Of a DNA stretch of 64,000 nt, positions 44,058-53,355 are shown piece after piece. Under the pieces are notes generated by a model. That model was not told where the DNA came from and did no database searches. It saw nothing but the letters and a program-made list of their open reading frames with translations. A program made the position numbers and the translations under genes. Within the stretch, counting starts at the first letter, position 1. Each line of letters opens with the position of its first letter. Origin of the DNA: CAVTGO01 sp963734275. Its GTDB lineage: Bacteria; Actinomycetota; UBA4738; HRBIN12. The stretch lies in assembly GCA_963734275.1 (NCBI GenBank), contig CAVTGO010000017.1, positions 1-64,000 of the forward strand, read 5' to 3'.

Positions 44058-45350
44058 CTACTCCTCCGCCTCCACCCGCAGGACGCTCCGGACCTCCTCG
44101 ACGGCCCCGAGGACGCGGAGCTCCGACACCGCCTCTTGGAACGGGCCCTCCTTCGCACGGTGCGTGATGAACACGAGCTGAGCGTCGTCGCCGGTGCCCT
44201 CCTGCCACACGCTCTTGATGGAGACCTCGTGGCGCGCGAGGACGCTGGCGATCTCAGCGAGGACGCCGGGCCGGTCCTCGACGCGGAGCAAGATGTAGTA
44301 CTGCCCGGTCATCTCCTCCATCGGGCGGATCGTCCGTTCGCGGAAACACGTGCACCCAACCCCGCGGGCCTCGGCGACCAGGTTGCGCGCGACCGAGACG
44401 AGGTCGCCGATCACCGCGGTGGCGGTCGCCGCTCCGCCCGCGCCACGGCCGTAGAACATCAGCTCGCCGACGTTCGGGCCTTCCACGAACACGGCGTTGT
44501 AGGCGTCGCGCACACCCGCCAGTGGATGCGCGGCAGGGATCATCGCCGGGTGCACCCGGACCGCGATCCGCTCGTCCTCGTCCATCTCGGCGATCGCGAG
44601 GAGCTTCACCGTGTAGCCGAGCCGGCGCGCGAACTCGATGTCCTCGGTGGTGACGCCGTCGATGCCCTCGCGGTAGACGTCGTCGCCGACCACCCGAGCG
44701 TTGAACGCGATCGAGGCGAGGATGGCGCACTTGGCCGCGGCGTCGTGCCCGCCGACGTCCGCGGTCGGGTCGGCCTCCGCGTACCCGAGGCGCTGGGCCT
44801 CGGCGAGCACATCCTCGAACGCGCGTCCCTCGTCGGACATCTTCGTGAGGATGAAGTTCGTGGTGCCGTTGACGATGCCCATCACCCGGCGCAGGCGCTC
44901 GCCGGTCAGTGATTCCTTCAACGGGCGGATCAGCGGGATCGCGCCGCCGACGGCGGCCTCGAAGTACAGGTCGAGCCCCTTCGCGTCCGACGCGTCGAAC
45001 AGCTCGCGGCCGCGGGTCGCCAGCAGCTCCTTGTTGGCCGTCACGACCGGCTTCTCGCGGTCGAACGCGGCCAGGATCAGCGAGCCGGCGGGCTCGAGCC
45101 CGCCGATCAGCTCGCAGACGATGTCGATCTCCGGGTCGTCCACGACCGCCATGGGGTCCGCCACGATCGACGTGGCGTCCAGAGGCACGTCGCGCGCCTT
45201 CGTGGGGTCTCGGACCGCGATCTTCGTGACCTCGAGCCGGCATCCGGCCCGGCGGGCGATGTCCTCGCGGTGCTCCCGGAGCAGTCGGATCACGGCGGAC
45301 CCGACGGTGCCGCAGCCGAGCAGCCCGACCTTGAGGATGCGCTCGCTCAT
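44058..45350 (-). CDS. hom: homoserine dehydrogenase with ACT domain
   Basis: 430 residues. NAD(P)-binding GLLGCGTVGSAV at the N-terminus, TANKELLAT, FEAAVGGAIPLIRPL and GIVNGTTNFILTKM form the catalytic domain; the C-terminal 80 residues are an ACT domain (YYILLRVEDRPGVLAEIA) that senses threonine. ATG 45350 overlaps the acetyltransferase stop (ATGA). First step committed to threonine and methionine. Confidence 0.97.
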   Translation of the reverse strand: MSERILKVGLLGCGTVGSAVIRLLREHREDIARRAGCRLEVTKIAVRDPTKARDVPLDATSIVADPMAVVDDPEIDIVCELIGGLEPAGSLILAAFDREKPVVTANKELLATRGRELFDASDAKGLDLYFEAAVGGAIPLIRPLKESLTGERLRRVMGIVNGTTNFILTKMSDEGRAFEDVLAEAQRLGYAEADPTADVGGHDAAAKCAILASIAFNARVVGDDVYREGIDGVTTEDIEFARRLGYTVKLLAIAEMDEDERIAVRVHPAMIPAAHPLAGVRDAYNAVFVEGPNVGELMFYGRGAGGAATATAVIGDLVSVARNLVAEARGVGCTCFRERTIRPMEEMTGQYYILLRVEDRPGVLAEIASVLARHEVSIKSVWQEGTGDDAQLVFITHRAKEGPFQEAVSELRVLGAVEEVRSVLRVEAEE

Positions 45351-45916
45351 GCCCCCTCCTCCGCGACGGGGGAACCGATCCACGCGGCCATCAGAATCTC
45401 GTCCTCGTAACCGTAGGACTTCTTCGCGTGTCGGACGAGACGGCCCTCCTGCTCGAACCCAAACCGCCGGTACAGGGCGAGCGCGGCTTCGTTGCCCGGG
45501 TAGACGGTGAGCTCCACCCGTTCGACGCCGTTCCGTCGTGCCCATCGCAGCGCCTCGACCAACAGGGCGGTGCCGATCCCGCGACGCCGGTAGCTCGCGG
45601 CGACGAACATCCCCAGGGTCGCCACATGCGCCGTGACCGGATGCTCATCACGCCGGATCGACAGGCTCCCGATCACCCGATGGCCATCCAGCGCCAGCAG
45701 GTGGGCCGAGCGTCCATCGACCGAGTGGCGGAAACGCCGGCGGTAGAAGCCCATCCGCCGGGTGACGACCTCGGCCTGGACGAACCGGCGCTCGGCGGCG
45801 ACGGCGCGGTAGGCCTCGAGGAACGAGGCGGCGTCCCTCGGGCGTGCGGGTCGGATCCGGATCCCGCCGGCGGGCGGCGTGGCCGCATCCCCCCGGCGGT
45901 CGGTGACCTCGGTCAC
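45347..45916 (-). CDS. GNAT-family N-acetyltransferase
   Basis: 189 residues. The acetyl-CoA loop is YRRRGIGTALL near residue 130 and the C-terminal NEAALALYRRFGFEQEGR segment is diagnostic. Substrate unknown. GTG 45916 overlaps the argS stop (GTGA) and the stop overlaps the hom start, so it is translated between the two. It may modify a protein or small molecule; RimI-like activity cannot be excluded. Confidence 0.9.
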   Translation of the reverse strand: MTEVTDRRGDAATPPAGGIRIRPARPRDAASFLEAYRAVAAERRFVQAEVVTRRMGFYRRRFRHSVDGRSAHLLALDGHRVIGSLSIRRDEHPVTAHVATLGMFVAASYRRRGIGTALLVEALRWARRNGVERVELTVYPGNEAALALYRRFGFEQEGRLVRHAKKSYGYEDEILMAAWIGSPVAEEGA

Positions 45917-47595
45917 GCCGAGCGCTCCATCGACTCCGGCGCGGAGACGCCGAGGAGCTCGAGCATGCTCGCCAGCACCTGCTTGGCCCCGGTGCAGAGC
46001 TGCAGGCGGGCCTGGACGAGCGCGGCGTCCTCGGTGAGGACCGGGCACTCCGTGTAGAACCGGTGGAACCGTGCCGCGAGGTCCTGCGCCGCGTGGGTGA
46101 GTCGGTGGGGCGCCCGGAGCTCGGCCGCGGCCCGGACCTGTTCCGGCACTCCGGCGATCGCGCGCAGGAGCTCCCCCTCGGCCTCGTGCGACAACAGCGA
46201 CAGGTCGGCCTCGTCCACGGGTCGCACCTCGATCCCCCGCTCGACAGCCTTGCGGAGGATCGAGGCGATGCGCGCGTGGCCGTACTGGACGTAGTAGACG
46301 GGGTTGTCCATCGACTGGCGCTTCACCACCTCGATGTCGAAGCTCATCGTGACGTCGGCGCTGAACATCAGCAGGTGGAACCTCGCCGCGTCGGTCCCGA
46401 CCTCGTCGATCAGCTCGTCGAGGGTCACGAACGTTCCCGCGCGCTTGCTCATCGGGACGGGCTCGCCGCCCCGCATGAACGACACCCACTGGTACAGCAC
46501 GATCTCCACGCGCTCGGCGTCGTAGCCGAGGGACGTGGCCGCGCCTTTCACCCGCACGATGGCGCCGTGGTGGTCGGCGCCCCAGACGTAGAGCATGCGA
46601 TCGAACCCGCGCTCGAACTTGTCCACCAGGTAGGCGCAGTCCGCGGCGAAGTAGGTGTGCCGTCCCGTTCCGCGCACGAGCGGCCGGTCCTTGTCGTCGC
46701 CGTACGCGGTCGAGCGGAACCACACGGCCCCGTCCGCCTCGTACACGTCGCCGTGCGCGCGCATCCGTTCGATCGCCGCCTCGATCTCGCCGCGCTCGGC
46801 GAGCATGGACTCGGAGACGTAGGAGTCGAACCGCACGCCGAAGCGCTCGAGCGTCGCCTCGATCTGCGGCATGACCCGCCGGACGCCCTCGGCCCGGAGC
46901 CGGACCAGACGCTCCTCGGGCGGAAGGTCGGCGAGCTCGGGACCCTCCGTCGCCAGGACGTCCCGGGCGAGGTCCTCGATGTACTCGCCGTGGTAGCCGT
47001 CCTCGGGCACCTCGGCGTCGCGGCCGACGAGCTGGAGGTACCGCGCTTCGACGCTGGCACCGAACCGGTCCATCTGCCCGCCGGCGTCGTTGAAGTAGTA
47101 CTCGCGCTTCACCGACCACCCCGAGAACTCCAGCAGGCGGGCGATCGCGTCGCCGAGCGCGGCGTTTCGGGCGTGGCCGACGTGCAACGGCCCGGTGGGG
47201 TTGGCGCTCACGAACTCGACCTGCGCCCGGGAGCCGTTCGGGTCGGCTCGCCCGTAATCGCGACCGCGCGCGATCGCCTCGCGCAGGGCGTCGAACAGCC
47301 ACTCGCCGGTCGCGTGGAAGTTGATGAAGCCCGGGCCCGCCACCTCGGCCGCTCGGACCGCGTCGGACGGTGGGAGATGCCGCACGAGGACCTCGGCCAC
47401 CTCACGAGGCGGGCGCCCGGCTCGCTTGGCCAGGACGAGCGCGACGTTCGTCGCGAAGTCCCCGTGCTCCTTCTGGCGGGGCTTCGACAGCTCGACGGGC
47501 GGGAGCTCCCCCGTCAGACCGAGCTCGGCCGAGGCCGATGTCAGGGCGTCCTCGACCAAGCTCACGAGGGCCTGCTCGATCCCGATCCCGGCCAT
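45913..47595 (-). CDS. argS: arginyl-tRNA synthetase
   Basis: 560 residues, class I. The HIGH-type motif is HVGHARN near residue 130 and the C-terminal anticodon-binding domain follows PMSKRAGTF, which takes the KMSKS place. The N-terminal additional domain is typical. Charges tRNA-Arg; a tRNA-Arg gene lies about 470 bases away on the opposite strand. ATG 47595. Confidence 0.97.
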   Translation of the reverse strand: MAGIGIEQALVSLVEDALTSASAELGLTGELPPVELSKPRQKEHGDFATNVALVLAKRAGRPPREVAEVLVRHLPPSDAVRAAEVAGPGFINFHATGEWLFDALREAIARGRDYGRADPNGSRAQVEFVSANPTGPLHVGHARNAALGDAIARLLEFSGWSVKREYYFNDAGGQMDRFGASVEARYLQLVGRDAEVPEDGYHGEYIEDLARDVLATEGPELADLPPEERLVRLRAEGVRRVMPQIEATLERFGVRFDSYVSESMLAERGEIEAAIERMRAHGDVYEADGAVWFRSTAYGDDKDRPLVRGTGRHTYFAADCAYLVDKFERGFDRMLYVWGADHHGAIVRVKGAATSLGYDAERVEIVLYQWVSFMRGGEPVPMSKRAGTFVTLDELIDEVGTDAARFHLLMFSADVTMSFDIEVVKRQSMDNPVYYVQYGHARIASILRKAVERGIEVRPVDEADLSLLSHEAEGELLRAIAGVPEQVRAAAELRAPHRLTHAAQDLAARFHRFYTECPVLTEDAALVQARLQLCTGAKQVLASMLELLGVSAPESMERSA

Positions 47596-47608
47596 CTCGA
47601 GGGCGGCG

Positions 47609-47992
47609 TCAGCCTGCCGCGCGCGCGATCGCGCGCCGGACGGTCTCGACGAGGTCGGTAGGCTCGAAGGGCTTCGTCACGTAGTCCTGCACGCCGGAAG
47701 CGTAGCCGCGGGCCACGTCCTCGTCCTGAGCGTGGGCCGTGAGGAACACGACGGCCGCACCCTCCGCCGACGGCGTCTGCCGCAGCCGCTCGAGGACCTC
47801 GAGACCATCGGTGTCGGGGAGCTGGAGGTCGAGCACGACGGCGTCGAGCGGCCCCTCGGCGGCCCGGATGAGCGCTTCGGCGCCGGTCGAGGCGGTGCGG
47901 ACCTCGAACCCGGCGATGCGGAAGTTCACCTCGAGCACACGCAGGATCACCGGTTCGTCATCCACGAGGAGCACGCGACGTCCTCCGCCCAT
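47609..47992 (-). CDS. single-domain response regulator
   Basis: 127 residues, a lone receiver domain. Acidic pocket LVDDEP, phospho-acceptor Asp in VLDLQLPDTDG near residue 55, Thr in VFLTAHAQ and Lys in YVTKPFEP. There is no output domain and no histidine kinase nearby, so it probably acts by protein contact. ATG 47992 is six bases after a TATGCT box with no Shine-Dalgarno sequence. Confidence 0.93.
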   Translation of the reverse strand: MGGGRRVLLVDDEPVILRVLEVNFRIAGFEVRTASTGAEALIRAAEGPLDAVVLDLQLPDTDGLEVLERLRQTPSAEGAAVVFLTAHAQDEDVARGYASGVQDYVTKPFEPTDLVETVRRAIARAAG

Positions 47993-47998
47993 CGCGGC

Positions 47999-48004
47999 AG
48001 CATA
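47999..48004 (-). promoter_or_regulatory. candidate -10 box of the response regulator-argS-hom run
   Basis: TATGCT on the minus strand, six bases before ATG 47992; leaderless arrangement. It lies divergent from the tRNA gene. Confidence 0.45.
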
Positions 48005-48067
48005 GGACCTCGGAGAGGGTTGCTAGACTCCTGCCGCGGGCCACCCGGAGCGTCGCGGCTCGCGCCA

Positions 48068-48139
48068 GCCCTCGTAGCTCAGTGGATAGAGCACCGGCCT
48101 CCGGAGCCGGGGGCGCAGGTTCGAGTCCTGCCGAGGGCG
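48068..48139 (+). tRNA. tRNA-Arg, anticodon CCG
   Basis: Acceptor stem GCCCTCG (48068-48074) pairs with CGAGGGC (48132-48138), with discriminator G at 48139. The D arm GCTC/GAGC, anticodon stem CCGGC/GCCGG, a four-base variable loop and a T arm GCAGG-TTCGAGT-CCTGC all fold. The anticodon CCG at 48101-48103 reads CGG. CCA is not encoded. A TAGACT hexamer at 48024-48029 may be its -10. A 6-bp hairpin (48149-48165) follows within ten bases of the gene. Confidence 0.97.
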
Positions 48140-48212
48140 CCCGTCGCATCCGGCGGAGAGCCGGAGGCGGACCATCGACGCGGAGCCATCTCATGAGGAG
48201 CGGAACGGCCCG

Positions 48213-48719
48213 ATGACCACCCGCCTGCTCCTGCTCCGTCACGCGAAGTCCAGCTGGGACGAGCCGTCCCTCGCCGACAGCGACCGACCGCTCGCGCCGA
48301 AGGGACGCAAGGCGGCCGCCCGCATCGGGGAGCACCTTCGCGCCGAGGGCCTGACAGCCGAGCTCGTGCTGTGCTCCTCGGCGCTACGGACGCGCGAGAC
48401 CCTCGAGGCGCTGGCATCCGCTTTCGAGGACGCGCAGGTCCTGATCGAGGACAGGCTGTACGGCGCCGGCGACGACGACCTGCTGGCGCGCCTCCGCGAG
48501 GTCCCGGACTCGGTCACGACGGCGGCGCTGATCGGCCACAACCCGGGCGCGCACGATCTGGCACTCTCGCTCGTCCGCTCGGGCAAGGACCTGCGACGGA
48601 TGCGGAACAAGTTCCCCACGGGGGCGCTCGCCGTGCTCGACCTCGACGGCACGTGGTCCGCGCTCGCTCCCGGCGGGGCCAAGCTCGCATCCTTCGTGGT
48701 GCCGAAGGATCTCGGGTGA
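48213..48719 (+). CDS. sixA: phosphohistidine phosphatase SixA-like (histidine phosphatase family)
   Basis: 168 residues. The catalytic motif LRHAKSSWD at residues 8-16 is the SixA variant of the RHG signature; the second His is in ALIGHNPGAHDL near residue 110. SixA removes phosphate from histidine of phosphotransfer proteins; whether this one does so is unknown. The stop overlaps the pdxH start (GTGA). Confidence 0.92.
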   Translation: MTTRLLLLRHAKSSWDEPSLADSDRPLAPKGRKAAARIGEHLRAEGLTAELVLCSSALRTRETLEALASAFEDAQVLIEDRLYGAGDDDLLARLREVPDSVTTAALIGHNPGAHDLALSLVRSGKDLRRMRNKFPTGALAVLDLDGTWSALAPGGAKLASFVVPKDLG

Positions 48720-49345
48720 GCTCCGCGATCGCCGGGCACGCCGGACCCGGCCTCCCTGAGGACGCCCTCGGCCCGGACCCGATCGCGGGCTTCATAGCCT
48801 GGATGGAGCAGGCGCGCGGCGTCGGCATCGTGTTCCCCGAGGCAGCCGCGCTCGCGACCGCGGACGCGGGCGGCCGGCCGGCGGTCCGCCACGTCCTCGT
48901 GAAGGCCGCCGACGAACGGGGGTTCGTCTTCTACTCGAACCGAGAGAGCCGCAAGGGCCGGCACCTCGCGGAGAACCCCCGTGCCGCGCTCGCCTTCTTC
49001 TGGCGGGAGGTGGACCGGCAGGTCTGCGTGACCGGACGGGTCACACCCACCGACGACGAGGAGTCCGACGCTTACTTCGCGACGCGGCCGCGCGAGGCTC
49101 GGATCGGCGCCTGGGCCTCGCGGCAGAGCCGGGTGGTCGGCTCACGCGAGGACCTCGACGCGGCGTATGACGAGGTGGAGCAACACTTCCCCGGCGAGGA
49201 TGTTCCTCGGCCACCGAATTGGGGCGGGTACCGGCTGGAACCCGACACGATCGAGTTCTGGAAGGGGCGCGACCACCGGCTGCACGACCGGCTCCGGTAC
49301 ACCCGCGACGGCGGGGGCTGGCGCGTCGAGCGGCTCTGGCCGTAG
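48716..49345 (+). CDS. pdxH: pyridoxamine 5'-phosphate oxidase
   Basis: 209 residues, FMN-dependent, last step of PLP salvage and synthesis. FVFYSNRESRKGRHL, FFWREVDRQVCVTGRV, RIGAWASRQSRVV and the C-terminal IEFWKGRDHRLHDRL with RWxVxRL-like RVERLWP are all family marks. GTG 48716 overlaps the sixA stop. Confidence 0.96.
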   Translation: MSSAIAGHAGPGLPEDALGPDPIAGFIAWMEQARGVGIVFPEAAALATADAGGRPAVRHVLVKAADERGFVFYSNRESRKGRHLAENPRAALAFFWREVDRQVCVTGRVTPTDDEESDAYFATRPREARIGAWASRQSRVVGSREDLDAAYDEVEQHFPGEDVPRPPNWGGYRLEPDTIEFWKGRDHRLHDRLRYTRDGGGWRVERLWP

Positions 49346-49378
49346 CCACATCACGACCTTGATATCGTTCGGACCCGT

Positions 49379-50725
49379 ATGAACGCCGACGACCTGCGTG
49401 CCGCCGTCGCCGAGGGGTCGCACCGGGCGACCGAGGACCTGTCGCGGCTGATCCGGATCCCGTCGATCGCGTTCCCCGGTTACGAGGCCGCGCCGGTCCG
49501 CGCCTCGGCGGAGACGACCGCGGAGATCCTCGAGGCGGCGGGTTTCGGCGGCGTCCGACTGATCGAGCTCCCCGACGGGGTCGACCATCCCGCCGTGTAT
49601 GGCGAGGTCGCCGGGCCGGCCGGCTCGCCGACGATCCTCCTGTACGCCCATCACGATGTGCAGCCCGAGGGACCGGTCGACGACTGGGCGAGCCCGCCGT
49701 TCGAGCCCGAGATCCGGGACGGACGGCTCTTCGGCCGCGGGAGCTCGGACGACAAGTGCGGCGTCGTGGTCCACGCGGAGGCGCTCCGCGCGTGGGGCGG
49801 GCGACCCCCCGTCACGGTGAAGGTGATCGTCGAGGGCGAGGAGGAGGCGAGCACCGAACACCTGCCGTTCCTGATCGACGATCACAAGGATCTTCTCGCC
49901 GCCGACGTGGTCGGCGTGGCCGACGGGGGGAACTGGCGCACGGGCATCCCGACGTTGGAGACCTCCATCCGCGGCGTCGTCGACTGCAGGGTCACGGTGC
50001 GCGTGCTCGACCTGGCCGTGCACAGCGGCGCGTTCGGCGGAGCGGTCCCCGACGCGCTGTCGTGCCTCGCGCGGATCCTGGCCACGCTCCACGACGACGC
50101 GGGGAACGTCGCGATCGAGGGGCTCTCGCGCTACCCGTGGGAGGGCGTCCAGATGAGCGAGGAGGAGCTTCGCGAGGAGGTGCCGCTCCGCCCCGGCGTC
50201 GAACTGATCGGCGAGGGACCGATCGCCGAGCGCCTGTGGTCACGGCCGGCCGTGGCGGTCCTCGGGATCGATGCGCCGCGCGTCCGGGAGGCCTCGAACC
50301 AGCTCGTACCCGTGGCCACCGCGAAGGTGAGCCTGCGGATCGCGCCCGATGAGGACCCGATGAAGGCCCGCGACCTGCTCCGCGACCATCTGGTATCGCA
50401 TGCGCCGTGGGGGGCCGAGGTCCACGTGGACGAGGGCGAGGCCGGCCACGGTCTGACGATCCCGAGCGTCGGGCCCGCCTTCGGCGCCATGCGCCGGGCG
50501 ATGGAGGCCGCCTTCGGCCACCCGGTCGTCCTGAGCGGGAGCGGCGGATCCGTGCCGCTCGTTCCCGTCCTGGCTCGCGCCCTGCCGGACGCCGAGATCT
50601 TGATCTACGGCGCTTCGGACGAGAAGAGCCAGTACCACTCGGTCGACGAGAGCGTTGACCTCGGCGACCTCGAGCGGACCAGCCTGGCCGGCGCCTACCT
50701 GCTCGGCGAGCTTGCGGGCGGCTGA
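49379..50725 (+). CDS. M20-family metallopeptidase (dipeptidase)
   Basis: 448 residues. Zinc-binding HHD in LLYAHHDVQPEG, bridging Asp in GRGSSDDKCG, catalytic Glu pair in VEGEEEAST and later zinc ligands, with a dimerisation domain around residues 200-310. Cytosolic, since there is no signal peptide. Probably hydrolyses dipeptides or acylated amino acids. A TATCGT hexamer ten bases before ATG 49379 is a weak promoter candidate. Confidence 0.92.
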   Translation: MNADDLRAAVAEGSHRATEDLSRLIRIPSIAFPGYEAAPVRASAETTAEILEAAGFGGVRLIELPDGVDHPAVYGEVAGPAGSPTILLYAHHDVQPEGPVDDWASPPFEPEIRDGRLFGRGSSDDKCGVVVHAEALRAWGGRPPVTVKVIVEGEEEASTEHLPFLIDDHKDLLAADVVGVADGGNWRTGIPTLETSIRGVVDCRVTVRVLDLAVHSGAFGGAVPDALSCLARILATLHDDAGNVAIEGLSRYPWEGVQMSEEELREEVPLRPGVELIGEGPIAERLWSRPAVAVLGIDAPRVREASNQLVPVATAKVSLRIAPDEDPMKARDLLRDHLVSHAPWGAEVHVDEGEAGHGLTIPSVGPAFGAMRRAMEAAFGHPVVLSGSGGSVPLVPVLARALPDAEILIYGASDEKSQYHSVDESVDLGDLERTSLAGAYLLGELAGG

Positions 50726-50761
50726 GCCGCTCGAGCCCGTCGCCCGGCTCCGCGCCGCTGC

Positions 50762-50767
50762 TACGGT
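50762..50767 (+). promoter_or_regulatory. candidate -10 box of bpa
   Basis: TACGGT ends seven bases before ATG 50775 with no Shine-Dalgarno sequence; fits a leaderless mRNA. No -35 recognised. Confidence 0.35.
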
Positions 50768-50774
50768 AGGTCGC

Positions 50775-51311
50775 ATGGACCAACCGGGCACCCCGCCGGC
50801 CCCACCCCCGCGGCAACCCTCGGCTACCGACGGCGGCCTTGGCACCGACGGTTCACCGTCGGAGGGACAGCCGGGCGAGCCGCCGGGGGCGCCCGAGGAG
50901 CTGCAGGAATCGATCACCCAGCCGGCGAAGCTGCTGCGGATCGCCAGCATGGTCCGCGAGCTGCTCGAGGAAACACGCCAGGCAACCCTCGACGAGCGCG
51001 GACGGATCCGGCTGCGGCAGATCTACGAGCGCTCGGTGGGCGAGCTCGCCGAGGTGCTCTCGACGGACCTGCGGGACGAGCTCGCGACCCTCGCGCCCCC
51101 CATGGAAGGGATCCCCACCGAATCCGAGATCCGCGTCGCGCAGGCTCAGCTCGTCGGGTGGCTCGAGGGCCTGTTCCACGGCATCCAGGCTGCACTGTTC
51201 TCCCAGCAGGCGGCCGCGCGGGCGCAGTTCGAAGAGCTGCGGCGCCGGGGCCTCACATCCGGACAGCAGCAGCCTCCCGGTCCCGCCGTGCGCGACGGCC
51301 AGTACCTGTGA
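50775..51311 (+). CDS. bpa: bacterial proteasome activator Bpa (PafE)
   Basis: 178 residues. A disordered Pro/Gly-rich N-terminus is followed by the four-helix domain: QPAKLLRIASMVRELLEE, then VAQAQLVGWLEGLFHGIQ. The last four residues are GQYL, the tail that docks into the 20S proteasome ring. Bpa opens the gate for ATP-independent degradation of unfolded proteins. The gene is diagnostic of proteasome-bearing actinomycetes. It converges with a binding-protein gene, with seven bases between stops. Confidence 0.94.
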   Translation: MDQPGTPPAPPPRQPSATDGGLGTDGSPSEGQPGEPPGAPEELQESITQPAKLLRIASMVRELLEETRQATLDERGRIRLRQIYERSVGELAEVLSTDLRDELATLAPPMEGIPTESEIRVAQAQLVGWLEGLFHGIQAALFSQQAAARAQFEELRRRGLTSGQQQPPGPAVRDGQYL

Positions 51312-51318
51312 CAGGCCC

Positions 51319-52524
51319 CTAGTCGCGCACCGAATGCCACCGCAGCAGCCACGCCGGGTAGCCGGCGCACACGCGGCCGCGCCCATCCCCGCACTCGACC
51401 GTCGGCCTGCGCCACAGGGCCAGTGACGACAGGAACCGCTCGTCGCCGCAGAAGCCGAACCGGGGGCCGTCCACGAGGTCGGCGAGATCCCCCAGCTCCC
51501 GCCGAAGGATCGCGCACGCCTTGCCGTTGCTCGGCGCGGCCCCGTACCAGTGCGCGACCTGGGCCTGGATGTCCGGGCGCAGCATCCACCTCATCCACTC
51601 GAGCGTGCAGTTGGGATGCGGCGCGTCGGCCGCCACCATCCACGTATCCGCCCAGCCGGTCATCCCCTCGATCGGCTCGACGGCGGAGACGGGACGCGGA
51701 CCCAGATCGAGCAGGTCCAGGGTGATCGGCCAACCCGCCCCGACGACCACATCCCCCCGACTGAATGCATCGACCTCATCGGTGAACTGCGTCCAGTACA
51801 GCGCCACGTTGGACTCCTGGGCGTCGAGCAGTGCGGTCGCGGCATCGAGCTGCTCGGGCGTGAGCGCGAAGGGATCGTCGATCCCCAGGTCCGGTCGGTG
51901 GACCGCGAGATACAGAGCCGCATCGGCGATCGACATCGGCGAGTCGATCATGGCGATGCGTCCCGCGTAGGGCGAGTCGGGTTCGAAGACCACATCCCAG
52001 CTGGTGGGCTCGGGCCGCACCCGCTCCGTGTCGAACAGTAAGAGGTTCGGACCGTAGAGGGCCGGCATCCCGTAGACGCCCCCCTCCACGATGTAATGGC
52101 GGGCGTTGTCCTCGCGGAGCGGCTCCAGCACTTGTGCATACGCCTGGAAGATCGCGGGGTCGACGGCCGCCACCCGGCCCTCGGCGATCAGCTCGCCCGC
52201 CACCTCCCCGGAGGCGGAGACCCCGTCGTACGCGTCGGGCCCCTCGCGCCGCAGCAGGGAGAGCATCTCCTCGGCGGAATCCGCGTAGCGGACCTCGACT
52301 CGGCACCCGGTGCGCTCCGTGAACGGGCTCACCCAGTCGACGGCGGGATCGCTCGAGCCGTCCTCCACGTACCCGGCCCAGGCGACGAGCCGCAGGGTCC
52401 CTTCCGCGTCCCCGATCCGGTCAAGGACCCCGCCCTGCGGGGCGGGGACGGGTGGCTCGAAAGCGGATCCGCAGGAGACCGCTAGGAGCCCCGCGGCGAG
52501 GAACGCGATCCCGGCCCTGGTCAC
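51319..52524 (-). CDS. polyamine-type ABC binding lipoprotein, second binding protein of operon 2
   Basis: 401 residues. A Sec-type signal with lipobox LLAVSCG, without twin arginines. The mature domain begins VAWAGYVEDGSSDPA, closely matching the start of the other binding protein of this operon. It lies nine bases after the PotC-type permease gene and closes the operon. Ligand unknown; family PotD/PotF-like. GTG 52524. Confidence 0.88.
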   Translation of the reverse strand: MTRAGIAFLAAGLLAVSCGSAFEPPVPAPQGGVLDRIGDAEGTLRLVAWAGYVEDGSSDPAVDWVSPFTERTGCRVEVRYADSAEEMLSLLRREGPDAYDGVSASGEVAGELIAEGRVAAVDPAIFQAYAQVLEPLREDNARHYIVEGGVYGMPALYGPNLLLFDTERVRPEPTSWDVVFEPDSPYAGRIAMIDSPMSIADAALYLAVHRPDLGIDDPFALTPEQLDAATALLDAQESNVALYWTQFTDEVDAFSRGDVVVGAGWPITLDLLDLGPRPVSAVEPIEGMTGWADTWMVAADAPHPNCTLEWMRWMLRPDIQAQVAHWYGAAPSNGKACAILRRELGDLADLVDGPRFGFCGDERFLSSLALWRRPTVECGDGRGRVCAGYPAWLLRWHSVRD

Positions 52525-52533
52525 GCGGGGAAT

Positions 52534-53355
52534 CTACCGGTGAGCTACCGCTCCCGACTCGGCCGTGTTCTCGCGCGTGAGCAGCTGCGCCAGCAGGATC
52601 GGGACGAACGTGATGGCGATCGCGAGGAGCGCGACGACGTTGGTGACGGGCTTGGCTCTTGGCCGGAAGAGGATCGAGAAGATGTAGATGGGCAGGGTCT
52701 GTTGCTGGCCGGCGGTGAACGTGGTCACGATGATCTCGTCGAAGGACAGTGCGAACGCCAGGATCCCGCCGGCGAGGATGGCCGTCGCCAGCTGTGGCAA
52801 CACGATGTAGCGAAAGGTCTGCGCACCGGAGGCGCCCAGATCGGCGGAGGCCTCGACGAGGCTCGACGGCATGCGCCGGAGCCTCCCGACGATGTTGTTG
52901 TAGACGATCACGATGCAGAAGGTCACGTGGCCGACGACGATCGTCCAGAAGCCGAAGGACACGTCCGCGAGTGAGAGCGTGGACCGGAGCGCGATGCCCG
53001 TTACGATCCCTGGCAGGGCGATCGGAAGCACGACGATGAACGCGATCGCGTTCTTGCCGAGGAAGCGCGCCCGGTAGACGGCGGCGGCCAGCAGCCCGCC
53101 GAGCAGGATGGAGACAGCGGTCGCGACCGCGGCCACCGTCATGGAGAGACGCACCGCCGCCCACATGTCCTCGTCGCCGAAGGCCACCCCGAACCACCGG
53201 GTCGTCAGGCCGGGTGGCGGGAACGTGAACGCTGAGCCCTGGGTCGTGAACGCATACAGCGCGATGGTGAGCAGGGGGAAGTAGAGGAAGGCGATCACCA
53301 AACCCGACACGACCTTCAGACCGACGCCCGCCTCCGAGCCCGCGCGCGACCTCAT
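52534..53355 (-). CDS. ABC transporter permease, PotC type (operon 2)
   Basis: 273 residues, six transmembrane helices. EAA loop EASADLGASGAQTFRYIVLP near residue 180. ATG 53355 overlaps the stop of the PotB-type permease; upstream in-frame sequence is a shadow of that gene. Confidence 0.93.
   Translation of the reverse strand: MRSRAGSEAGVGLKVVSGLVIAFLYFPLLTIALYAFTTQGSAFTFPPPGLTTRWFGVAFGDEDMWAAVRLSMTVAAVATAVSILLGGLLAAAVYRARFLGKNAIAFIVVLPIALPGIVTGIALRSTLSLADVSFGFWTIVVGHVTFCIVIVYNNIVGRLRRMPSSLVEASADLGASGAQTFRYIVLPQLATAILAGGILAFALSFDEIIVTTFTAGQQQTLPIYIFSILFRPRAKPVTNVVALLAIAITFVPILLAQLLTRENTAESGAVAHR

Noticed and set aside
48068..48139. tRNA gene as an integration site for a mobile element
   Set aside because: No integrase, direct repeat of the tRNA end or foreign-looking genes lie nearby.
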